DNA of 64,000 bases from JAMQPK01 sp963738315 (lineage in GTDB: Bacteria > Acidobacteriota > Vicinamibacteria > Vicinamibacterales > JAMQPK01), in assembly GCA_963738315.1 (NCBI GenBank), contig CAVTVT010000003.1, positions 558,001 through 622,000 on the forward strand, written 5' to 3'. Position 1 is the first letter of the stretch, and each line of letters opens with the position of its first letter. The notes beneath the pieces were generated by a model. That model was not told the origin of the DNA, did not search any database, and saw only the letters and a program-made list of their open reading frames with translations. The translations under genes and the position numbers were made by a program. Below are positions 27,141 to 35,324 of this stretch, piece by piece.

Positions 27141-27668
27141 ATGTTCCACGCGACAACGATCCTGGCAGTCCGGCACCGCGACAAAGCCGTCATCGCCGGA
27201 GACGGCCAGGTGACCCTGGGCGACACGATCGTCAAACAAGGCGCGAAAAAGGTCCGCCGTTTGTATAACAATCAGATCCTGGCGGGCTTCGCGGGGTCGG
27301 CCGCCGATTCGTTCGCGCTCTTCACGCGCTTCGAATCGAAGCTGGAGCAGTACCGCGGGAACCTGGAGCGCTCGGCGGTGGAGCTGGCCAAGGACTGGCG
27401 GACCGATCGCGTCCTGCGCCGGCTGGAAGCGATGATGATCGTCCTCGACAGAGGATCGATGTTCCTGATCTCCGGCACGGGCGATCTGATCGAGCCGGAC
27501 GAAGGCGTGCTGGGGATCGGTTCGGGCGGGGCGTACGCGCTCTCGGCGGCCAAGGCGCTCGCACGCCACACCGATCTCGACGCGCGCGCCATCGTCGAGC
27601 GCGCGATGGCGGTCGCGGCATCGATCTGCATCTACACGAACGACCATCTGGTGATCGAGGAACTCTGA
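27141..27668 (+). CDS. hslV: ATP-dependent protease subunit HslV
   Basis: The proteasome-like peptidase of the HslVU complex. It has 175 residues. The sequence begins MFHATTILAVRH. The nucleophile should be Thr5 after removal of a short propeptide, as in Bacillus ClpQ-type proteins and unlike E. coli, where it directly follows Met1. GDGQVTLGDTIVKQGAKKVR and IGSGGAYALSAAKAL are conserved family segments. hslU follows after 8 bases. A good sigma-70-type promoter lies upstream, and no heat-shock operator was recognised. Confidence 0.95.
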   Translation: MFHATTILAVRHRDKAVIAGDGQVTLGDTIVKQGAKKVRRLYNNQILAGFAGSAADSFALFTRFESKLEQYRGNLERSAVELAKDWRTDRVLRRLEAMMIVLDRGSMFLISGTGDLIEPDEGVLGIGSGGAYALSAAKALARHTDLDARAIVERAMAVAASICIYTNDHLVIEEL

Positions 27669-27676
27669 CGCTCGAC

Positions 27677-29083
27677 ATGGCCATCTTTCTTCCCGAAACG
27701 CTGGCGCCCCCCACCGATACGCTGACGCCGAGACAGATCGTCGCGGAGCTGGACAAGTACGTGATCGGCCAGAAGCAGGCGAAGCGGGCGGTGGCCATCG
27801 CGCTGCGCAACCGGATGCGCCGGCAGAAGCTGCCGGCCGAGCTCGCCGAGGAGATCGTCCCCAAGAACATCCTGATGATCGGCCCGACCGGCGTCGGCAA
27901 GACCGAAATCGCCCGGCGGCTCGCGCGCCTCGCGCAGTCGCCCTTCATCAAAGTGGAGGCCTCGAAGTTCACCGAGGTCGGCTACGTTGGCCGCGACGTC
28001 GAGTCGATGGTCCGCGACCTGGTCGAGCTGGCCGTCGACATGGTGCGCGAGGAGCGGCTGGAGGAAGTGCACGGGAAGGCCGAGCAGAGTGCCGAGGAGC
28101 GGCTGCTGGACCTGCTGCTGCCGCCGCCGCGCGGATCGGCGGCGGCCACCGGCTTCGCCGACGAGGGGACCGCGGCGCCCGGCGACCCGATGGAGTCGTG
28201 GCAGCAGACGCGGGAGAAGTTCCGCGAGCAGCTGCGCGACGGCCGCCTCGACCACCGCTCGGTCGAGATCGACGTCCGGGAGAAGGCGTTTCCGTCTTTC
28301 GAGGTGATCACCGGCTCGTCGATCGAGGAGATCGACATCAATATCAAGGACATGCTGCCCGGGCTCATCCAGGGGCGCACGCGGAAGCGGCGGATGAAGG
28401 TGCCCGAGGCATTCGACTACCTCGTCCAGGAAGAGGAGTCGAAGCTCGTCGACATGGAGAGCGTCTCGCGCGTGGCCGTGGAGCGCGTAGAGCAGAGCGG
28501 CATCATCTTCGTCGACGAGATCGACAAGATCGCGGGGCGCGAGGGAGGCAGTCAGGGGCCCGACGTGAGCCGCGAAGGCGTCCAGCGCGACATCCTCCCG
28601 ATCATCGAAGGCACGACGGTGAACACGAAGCACGGCATGGTGCGCACCGATCACATCCTGTTCATCGCCGCGGGCGCGTTTCACGTGGCCAAACCCTCGG
28701 ATCTGATTCCGGAGCTCCAGGGCCGCTTTCCGATTCGGGTCGAGCTGGAGCCGCTCGGCAAGGACGAGTTCGTCCGCATTCTCACGGAGCCCAAGAACGC
28801 ACTGGTGAAGCAGTACGTCGCGCTCATGGAGACCGAGGGCATCTCGCTGCGGTTCCTCGACGAGGCGGTGGAGCGGGTCGCCGACTTCGCCACGCGCGTG
28901 AACGATCGGACCGAGAACATCGGCGCCCGCCGCCTGCACACCGTCATGGAGCGGCTGCTCGACGAGATCTCGTTCGAAGGGCCGGACCTGCGCGAGAAGA
29001 CGATCGCGATCGACGCGGCCTACGTCGATCGGATGCTGGCCTCCATCGTCAAGAACGAGGACCTGTCGCGCTACATTCTGTGA
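27677..29083 (+). CDS. hslU: HslU ATPase subunit of HslVU
   Basis: AAA+ unfoldase that feeds substrates to HslV. It has 468 residues. Walker A is GPTGVGKTE near residue 75, followed by FTEVGYVGRDVESMVRDL, the HslU pore-loop region. The intermediate I-domain (about 110-245) is present. Walker B is IIFVDEIDKIAG. Sensor and C-terminal regions contain IGARRLHTVMERLL and the terminal SRYIL, the tail that inserts in HslV. The next gene's GTG overlaps its stop. Confidence 0.97.
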   Translation: MAIFLPETLAPPTDTLTPRQIVAELDKYVIGQKQAKRAVAIALRNRMRRQKLPAELAEEIVPKNILMIGPTGVGKTEIARRLARLAQSPFIKVEASKFTEVGYVGRDVESMVRDLVELAVDMVREERLEEVHGKAEQSAEERLLDLLLPPPRGSAAATGFADEGTAAPGDPMESWQQTREKFREQLRDGRLDHRSVEIDVREKAFPSFEVITGSSIEEIDINIKDMLPGLIQGRTRKRRMKVPEAFDYLVQEEESKLVDMESVSRVAVERVEQSGIIFVDEIDKIAGREGGSQGPDVSREGVQRDILPIIEGTTVNTKHGMVRTDHILFIAAGAFHVAKPSDLIPELQGRFPIRVELEPLGKDEFVRILTEPKNALVKQYVALMETEGISLRFLDEAVERVADFATRVNDRTENIGARRLHTVMERLLDEISFEGPDLREKTIAIDAAYVDRMLASIVKNEDLSRYIL

Positions 29084-30301
29084 CGGCACCCGCGAGAACG
29101 CTTCGGACGCTCCCGGCGTGTCTGCTGGTCGCCTTGTTCACCCTGGCCGGATCCTGCGGGCGTAAGGGCCCGCCGCTCCCGCCGATCGTGCGCCTGCCGG
29201 GGGCCATCAACGATCTGACCGCACGGCGCCTCGGCCCGCAGGTCGTGCTGAGGTTCACCGTGCCCGCGGCCAACTCGGACAACAGCCGGCCGGCGGATCT
29301 GGATCGTGTCGAGATCTACGCCCACACGGACCCGCTGCCCTCGCCGGCAGACTTCCTGCGCTATGGCACCCTGATCGGTACCATTCCGGTCAAGCAGCCG
29401 GACGGGGACGCCGGCGCCGCGCTGCCCGGAGTGGAGCAGGGGGCGAAGGCGGTCGCCGTGGAAGAGATCACGCCGGCCCAGCTGGAGCCGGGAAAGGCCC
29501 CCACGGTCCGATCCCCGCTGCCGGCGCGCCCGGCGCCCGCCGATCTGGAGACGGAGGGGACGGTGAACGTACCGGTCCCGGTCATGCGGTACTACGTGGC
29601 GGTCGGCGCCAGCCGCCGGAACCGGCGCGGCGCGTTCTCGACCCCGGTGGCCGTGCCGCTCGTCGCTCCAGAGGCCGCCCCGGCGACCGTGCAGTCCGGA
29701 TATGCCCAGGATGCCATCTCTCTCAGCTGGATCGCGCCCGCGCCGAGCGACGATCCGTTTGTGCCGCCGCCGGCGTATAACGTGTACGAGGTGCCGGAGG
29801 AGACCGGTGTCGCGCCGGCTGAGCGCGCGGAACGGTTCGTGAGCGCGCCGCCGCTGAACGCCGCGGTGCTCTCGACCGCCTCCTTCAACGATCCGCGGGT
29901 GGTATTCGGCACGCAGCGCTGCTACGTCGTACGGACCGTGCGAATGCAGAACGGCATCTCGATCGAGAGCGAGCCGACCGATCCGGTGTGCGTGACGCCG
30001 GTCGACACGTTTCCTCCGGCCGCGCCCAAAGCGCTCGCCGCAGTGGCGGGAGACGGCGCGATCAACCTCATCTGGGAGCCGAACGCCGAGCCCGACCTGG
30101 CGGGTTACCTCGTGCTCCGGGCGGACTCTCCAGACGGGGACCTGCGCCCGCTCACGCCCGCGCCCATCCAGGAGACGACGTATCATGATTCGTCGGTCCG
30201 AGCCGGCACCACCTACGTGTACGTCGTGGCGGCCGTCGACAACGCCCCGGAGCCCAACATGAGCCAGGTACTCGAATCGAGTCACGGAGACGGCCCGTTG
30301 A
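29080..30301 (+). CDS. FN3-domain lipoprotein (one frameshift)
   Basis: Starts with GTG at 29080, overlapping the hslU stop. The signal ends LAGSC and the mature protein begins CGRKGPPLPP, similar to the start of small LptM-type lipoproteins, though this one is about 406 residues. Fibronectin-III-like repeats follow, the clearest around INLIWEPNAEPDLAGYLVLR and TTYVYVVAAVDN. The proper end, SNRVTETAR then TGA at 30299-30301, is reached after skipping one base near 30270; the total length agrees. Without that shift the frame would fuse to the next gene. Function unknown; probably an envelope binding protein. Confidence 0.78.
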
Positions 30302-30315
30302 GCGCGCCATCGGTC

Positions 30316-31081
30316 GTGCGCGTGTTCCGGCTCGACGACGGTTCGGGGCCGTGCTATGCCGTGGAGTCGGGTTCCCGGTTCCTCCGGATCGACGGGGACC
30401 TGTTCGCCGGCCCTCCGTACCGGTACTGCCGGGGAGGTGAGGCCGGTGCGCGTGCTCGCGCCCGTCGCCCCCTCGAAGATCGTCGCCATCGGGCTGAACT
30501 ACAAAGACCACGCCGCCGAGCGGAACAAGCCGCTGCCGCCGGAGCCGCTGATGTTCATGAAGCCGTCGACGACCGTGATCGGCCCGGGTGATCCGATCCG
30601 GATGCCCAGCGATATCGGGCGTGTCGATCACGAGGCGGAGCTGGCGGTCGTGATCGGCCGGCGCGCGTGGCAGGTACCCGCCGCGCGGGCCGCGGACTAC
30701 GTGCTGGGGCTGACCTGCCTGAACGACGTCACGGCCCGGGACCTGCAAACGAAGGACGTGCAGTATACGCGCGCCAAGGGCTTCGACACGTTCTCGCCGA
30801 TTGGACCCTGTATCGCAATTGGCCTAGACTCTGGCACGCTCGACATCGCCGGCCTCGTCAACGGCGTGCTGCGGCAGTCGTCGAACACCCGACAATTGAT
30901 CTTCCCGGTTCCGGCGATTCTCGCGTTCGTGTCGGCGGTGATGACGCTGCTGCCGGGCGACGTCATCGCGACCGGCACCCCGGCCGGCATCGGGCCGCTC
31001 ACGCCTGGCGACCGCGTCACCGTGCGCATCGACGGCATCGGCGAGCTCGAGAATCCGGTCATTGATTGGAGGCAGCCATGA
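30316..31081 (+). CDS. Fumarylacetoacetate hydrolase family protein (one frameshift)
   Basis: An FAH-fold enzyme of about 254 residues, related to acylpyruvases and hydroxyhepta-dienedioate isomerases that cleave or isomerise oxo-acids with Mg2+. The GTG start at 30316 gives an N-terminus with FRLDDGSG and FLRIDGDLF. One extra base near 30411 then shifts to the main frame: VAIGLNYKDHAAE, FMKPSTTVIGPGD, VDHEAELAVVIG (metal ligands) and GDVIATGTPAGIG. The stop overlaps the aldolase start as ATGA. The exact substrate cannot be read from the sequence. Confidence 0.85.
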
Positions 31082-31731
31082 AACTCTTCGTGGATACGGG
31101 CAACGTGAAGGAGATCGAGGCGCTCGCGGCCCTCGGCATTCTCGACGGCGTCACCACCAACCCGTCGCTCATGGCGAAGGAATCGGGCGACTACCGTGCG
31201 ACGATGAAGGAGATCTGCCGCATCGTGCAGGGACCGGTGAGCGCGGAAGTGATCGCGAAGGACTACGAGGCCATGGTGCGCGAAGGGCGCGACCTCGCGA
31301 CCATCGACGAGCACATCGTCGTGAAGGTGCCGTTCACGCGCGACGGCGTCCGCGCCTGCGGCACGCTGTCGAAAGACGGCCTGAAAGTGAACGTCACCCT
31401 GGTCTTCTCGCCGACGCAGGCGCTGATCGCGGCAAAGGTCGGCGCGGCATTCGTCAGCCCGTTCATCGGGCGCCTCGACGACATTGCGTCCAACGGCATG
31501 GCGCTCATCAGCGACATCGTGGAGATCTACCGCAATTACCCGTTCTCGACCGACGTGCTGGTCGCCAGCGTCCGCCATCCGATGCACATCGTCGAGGCGG
31601 CGAAGCTCGGGGCCGATGTGTGTACGTGTCCGCCGTCGGTGCTCGACGCCTGCTTCAAGCATCCGCTGACCGATATCGGGCTCGAGAAGTTCCTGAAAGA
31701 CTGGGAAAAAGCTCAGGCGGCGCGTGTCTGA
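31078..31731 (+). CDS. Transaldolase/fructose-6-phosphate aldolase family
   Basis: A small class I aldolase of 217 residues, the length of FSA/TalC-type proteins. MKLFVDTGNVKEI opens the barrel, then DGVTTNPSLMAK, the Schiff-base Lys83 in HIVVKVPFT, and FVSPFIGRLDD. Members act as transaldolases in the pentose phosphate pathway or as fructose-6-phosphate aldolases; the two cannot be separated here. It overlaps both neighbours, with ATGA upstream and 8 bases downstream, so it is part of a tight operon with the carboxylase genes. Confidence 0.93.
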   Translation: MKLFVDTGNVKEIEALAALGILDGVTTNPSLMAKESGDYRATMKEICRIVQGPVSAEVIAKDYEAMVREGRDLATIDEHIVVKVPFTRDGVRACGTLSKDGLKVNVTLVFSPTQALIAAKVGAAFVSPFIGRLDDIASNGMALISDIVEIYRNYPFSTDVLVASVRHPMHIVEAAKLGADVCTCPPSVLDACFKHPLTDIGLEKFLKDWEKAQAARV

Positions 31732-33271
31732 CCATGCCCGGCGGGCGCTCGAGGATCTCGAGCGCCGGGCCGAGGCGGGCGGCGGCGGCGAGCGCATGCG
31801 CCGGCAGCGCGCGGCCGGCAAGCTGACGGCACGCGAGCGCATCGCGCTGCTGTTCGACTCCGGGACCTTCGAAGAGCTCGACAAGCTGGTGACCCACCGC
31901 TGCCTCGACTTCGGGATGGCCGAACACCTGATCCCGGGCGACGGCGTCGTGTGCGGGCACGGCCGCATCGACGGCCGGACCGTCTTCGCCTTCGCACAGG
32001 ACTTCACGGTGTTCGGCGGATCGCTCTCGGAGACCAATGCCGCGAAGATCGTGAAGGTGATGGACCTCGCCGTGAAGCTCGGCGCCCCCGTCGTCGGCCT
32101 GAACGACTCGGGCGGCGCGCGGATTCAGGAAGGGGTGCTCTCGCTGGCGGGCTACGCCGACATCTTTCTCCGCAACACGCTGGCCTCGGGCGTCGTGCCG
32201 CAGATTTCCGCCATCATGGGGCCCTGCGCCGGCGGGGCCGTGTATTCCCCCGCGATCACCGACTTCACCATCATGGTCCGCGAATCGAGCTACATGTTCG
32301 TGACGGGGCCCGACGTGATCAGGACGGTGACGCACGAAGAGGTGACCAAGGAAGAGCTCGGCGGCGCGGTGACGCACAACGAGCGGAGCGGCGTGGCACA
32401 CTTCGCCGTGGCGGACGACCATGAGTGTGTGGCCCTCATCCGCGACCTGCTCGCGTTCCTGCCGAGCAACAACCTCGACGACCCGCCGGTCGTCGAGAGC
32501 CGCGATCCTGTCGAACGCGAGGAGGAGAGCCTCGACCGGCTGATACCGGGCTCGCCGAACCAGCCGTACGACATGCTCGACCTGATCCATGCGGTCGCCG
32601 ACGACGGCGCCTTTCTGGAAGTGCATCGGTCGTTCGCGCGCAATCTGATCGTCGGCTTCGCCCGTCTCGGCGGGCGGTCGGTGGGCATCGTCGCGAACCA
32701 GCCGGCCCACCTGGCGGGGGTGCTCGACATCGATGCATCGATCAAGGGCGCGCGCTTCGTCCGGTTCTGCGACGCCTTCAACATCCCGCTCGTCACCTTT
32801 GAAGACGTTCCGGGCTTCCTGCCCGGCACCGCCCAGGAGTACGGCGGCATCATCAGGCACGGCGCCAAGCTGCTGTACGCGTTCGCGGAAGCCACCGTGC
32901 CGAAGGTCACGGTGATCACCCGCAAAGCCTACGGCGGCGCGTACTGTGTCATGTCGAGCAAGCACCTGCGCACCGACGTCAACTACGCCTGGCCGTCGGC
33001 CGAGGTGGCGGTGATGGGCCCCGAGGGCGCCGTGAACATCCTCTACCGGAAGGAGCTCGCGGCGGCGGCCGACCCGGCGGCCGAGCGCACCGCCCGGATC
33101 GAGGAGTTCCGTGCGAAGTTTGCGAATCCCTTCGCGGCGGCGGCGCACGGGTTCGTCGACGCCGTGATCGCTCCCCGCGCCACGAGGCGCAGGCTCATTG
33201 CCGCCCTCGCGGCGCTCGGCACGAAGCGAGAGAAGCTGCCGCCCAAGAAGCACGGGAACATCCCGCTCTAG
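31724..33271 (+). CDS. Acyl-CoA carboxylase, carboxyltransferase subunit
   Basis: The beta subunit of a propionyl-/acetyl-CoA-type carboxylase, 515 residues. It transfers CO2 from carboxybiotin to an acyl-CoA. It starts with GTG at 31724. Typical segments are GKLTARERIALLFDSGTFEE, GGSLSETNAAKIVKVMDLA, NDSGGARIQEGV, MGPCAGGAVYSPA in the first half and FVRFCDAFNIPLVTFEDVPG, GGAYCVMSSK in the second. It ends KKHGNIPL, the usual PccB tail. The biotin carboxylase and biotin carrier genes follow, so a complete three-subunit enzyme is encoded. Substrate preference is not decided. Confidence 0.95.
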   Translation: MSDHARRALEDLERRAEAGGGGERMRRQRAAGKLTARERIALLFDSGTFEELDKLVTHRCLDFGMAEHLIPGDGVVCGHGRIDGRTVFAFAQDFTVFGGSLSETNAAKIVKVMDLAVKLGAPVVGLNDSGGARIQEGVLSLAGYADIFLRNTLASGVVPQISAIMGPCAGGAVYSPAITDFTIMVRESSYMFVTGPDVIRTVTHEEVTKEELGGAVTHNERSGVAHFAVADDHECVALIRDLLAFLPSNNLDDPPVVESRDPVEREEESLDRLIPGSPNQPYDMLDLIHAVADDGAFLEVHRSFARNLIVGFARLGGRSVGIVANQPAHLAGVLDIDASIKGARFVRFCDAFNIPLVTFEDVPGFLPGTAQEYGGIIRHGAKLLYAFAEATVPKVTVITRKAYGGAYCVMSSKHLRTDVNYAWPSAEVAVMGPEGAVNILYRKELAAAADPAAERTARIEEFRAKFANPFAAAAHGFVDAVIAPRATRRRLIAALAALGTKREKLPPKKHGNIPL

Positions 33272-33303
33272 AGACAGTACAATAAGAAGTTGCTCGCGCC
33301 TTC

Positions 33304-34794
33304 TTGAAGAAAATTCTGATTGCGAATCGCGGCGAGATAGCCGTCCGGGTCATCCGAACCTGCCGCGATCTGGGCCTGCGGACGGCCGCGGTGTACTCCA
33401 CCTGCGACAGGACCGCCCTGCACGTTCGACTCGCGGACGAGGCGTATCACATCGGACCCGACGCGCCGGCTGAGAGCTATCTCTGCATCGACGCGGTGAT
33501 ACGGGCGGCCCTCAGCGCCGGAGCGGACGCGGTGCATCCCGGCTACGGCTTTCTGGCCGAGAACCCGGCGTTCGCCGAGGGCTGTGAAGCGGCCGGCCTC
33601 GTCTTCATCGGTCCGGCGCCGGCGGTGATGCGCCGGATGGGCAGCAAGACGGGCGCCCGGCGGGTGGCGATGAGCGCCGGCGTGCAGGTGGTGCCCGGAA
33701 CGGAACGGGGACTCTCGTCCGAGGCAGCCGAGGCCGAGCTTCTCGCGGCCGCCGGTGCGGTCGGGTATCCGCTCGTCGTGAAGGCGGACGCCGGCGGCGG
33801 GGGCAAGGGCATGCGGATCGTGCGCAACGCAGCGGACCTGACGGGCGCCGTTGCGATGGCGCGCTCGGAGGCACGGACCGCGTTCGGGGATCCGACGCTG
33901 TTGTTCGAGCGGCTCGTCGAAGGTCCGCGGCACGTCGAAGTGCAGCTGCTCGGAGACAGGCACGGCACCGTCGTGCCGTTCGTGGAGCGCGAGTGCTCGA
34001 TCCAGCGGCGCCACCAGAAGCTGATCGAGGAGACGCCCTCCCCCTCGGTGACGCCCGCCCTGCGCCGGGAGCTTGCGGCTGCGGCCGCGGCGATGGGGCG
34101 GGCGGTGGGATACACGAGCGCCGGTACGATGGAGTTCCTGCTCGACCGCGCCGGCCGCTTCTATTTTCTCGAGATGAACACGAGGCTGCAGGTGGAGCAC
34201 CCGGTCACCGAGGCCGTGACGGGAGTCGATTTCGTGAAGGCGCAGATCGAAATCGCCGGCGGCACCCGCCTGCAGGTTTCGGATTCGTGGCGCGGGCATG
34301 CCATCGAATGCCGCATCTATGCCGAGGACCCGGAACGCGGCTTCCTGCCCTCACCCGGACGGATCGCCCACTTGAGGGCGCCGGCCGGACCCGGAATCCG
34401 CGATGACAGCGGCGCGGCGGCTGGCTCGCTCGTGCCCATTCATTACGACGCGCTCGTATCCAAGGTCGTGGCGTGGGCGCCCGATCGGGCGGGAGCCATT
34501 GCGCGGATGCGCCGCGCGTTGACCGAGTACGACCTGCGAGGCGTCGAGACCACCATCGCATTCTGCGGCTGGGTGGTAGGCACACCGGAATTCGCTGAAG
34601 GACGGTTCGACACGGCGAGCATGGACGGATTCCTGGATCGATTCAGGCAGGACCGCCTCGGCCAGCCGGCGCTCGAGGAGCTGGCGGTGATGGCGGCTGC
34701 CCTTCATGCCCGTGAAGGCCGAGCGGGCCGGGAGCCGATCCCGCCGCAGAGCGCATGGGCGCGGAGGGCGCGATCCGAGGGCGTCGAGTCGTGA
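33304..34794 (+). CDS. Biotin carboxylase subunit
   Basis: ATP-grasp enzyme that carboxylates biotin on the carrier protein. It has 496 residues and starts with TTG at 33304, giving KKILIANRGEIAVRVIRTCR as in all family members. ATP-grasp loop: VVKADAGGGGKGM; also RHVEVQLLGD, ECSIQRRHQKLIEE and FLEMNTRLQVEHPVTE. The C-terminal domain has IECRIYAEDPERGFLPSPG. The biotin carrier is a separate gene whose GTG overlaps this stop, whereas in many propionyl-CoA carboxylases it is the C-terminal part of the same chain. Confidence 0.95.
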   Translation: MKKILIANRGEIAVRVIRTCRDLGLRTAAVYSTCDRTALHVRLADEAYHIGPDAPAESYLCIDAVIRAALSAGADAVHPGYGFLAENPAFAEGCEAAGLVFIGPAPAVMRRMGSKTGARRVAMSAGVQVVPGTERGLSSEAAEAELLAAAGAVGYPLVVKADAGGGGKGMRIVRNAADLTGAVAMARSEARTAFGDPTLLFERLVEGPRHVEVQLLGDRHGTVVPFVERECSIQRRHQKLIEETPSPSVTPALRRELAAAAAAMGRAVGYTSAGTMEFLLDRAGRFYFLEMNTRLQVEHPVTEAVTGVDFVKAQIEIAGGTRLQVSDSWRGHAIECRIYAEDPERGFLPSPGRIAHLRAPAGPGIRDDSGAAAGSLVPIHYDALVSKVVAWAPDRAGAIARMRRALTEYDLRGVETTIAFCGWVVGTPEFAEGRFDTASMDGFLDRFRQDRLGQPALEELAVMAAALHAREGRAGREPIPPQSAWARRARSEGVES

Positions 34795-35324
34795 CGGTCC
34801 CCGTCACGCTCGGAGGACGGCTGCGGCATGTCTTGCTGAGGAACGCGGCGGACGGTGCGCCGACGCCCGTTGCGATCGACGGAGTGGAACGCCTGGTGGA
34901 TTCCGCCTGGGTCGACGCCGAGACCCTCTCGCTGATCCTCTGGGAGGGCGGCGCCGCGCACGTTCGGGAAGTCGGCGTGCGCCGCCGCGGCCGCCCGGGC
35001 GGAGCGGGCGTCGAACTGGAGGTGTCGATAGATGGACGCTCGTGGACGGCGCTCGCCGGCGGCGGCCGCGGGGGGTGGTGGGCGTCGCGGCCGGGTACGG
35101 TCCAGCGCGGGCGCCGCCTCGTGTCGTCGCCGATGCCGGGCCGGGTCGTGCGCGTGCTGACGGCGGTCGGTGCGCAGGTGGCCGCCGGCGAGCCGCTCGT
35201 CGTGATCGAAGCGATGAAGATGGAGAACGAGCTGCGCGCCCCCGGCAGCGGCGTGGTGCGCGAGATGAACGCCGTGGAGGGCGCCGCCGTCGAGGGCGGC
35301 GCCGTGCTCGTCGTGATTGAGTGA
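34791..35324 (+). CDS. Biotin carboxyl carrier protein of the acyl-CoA carboxylase
   Basis: About 177 residues. The C-terminal biotinyl domain has SPMPGRVVRVLTAVGAQV and EAMKMEN, with Lys143 as the biotinylation site. The N-terminal 90 residues form a beta-rich region like the linker domain that joins carboxylase and carrier in fused alpha subunits. GTG 34791 is chosen because it overlaps the biotin carboxylase stop (GTGA); an ATG at 34755 would extend it by 12 residues. It looks like an alpha subunit split in two by a stop/start overlap. Confidence 0.9.
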   Translation: MTVPVTLGGRLRHVLLRNAADGAPTPVAIDGVERLVDSAWVDAETLSLILWEGGAAHVREVGVRRRGRPGGAGVELEVSIDGRSWTALAGGGRGGWWASRPGTVQRGRRLVSSPMPGRVVRVLTAVGAQVAAGEPLVVIEAMKMENELRAPGSGVVREMNAVEGAAVEGGAVLVVIE

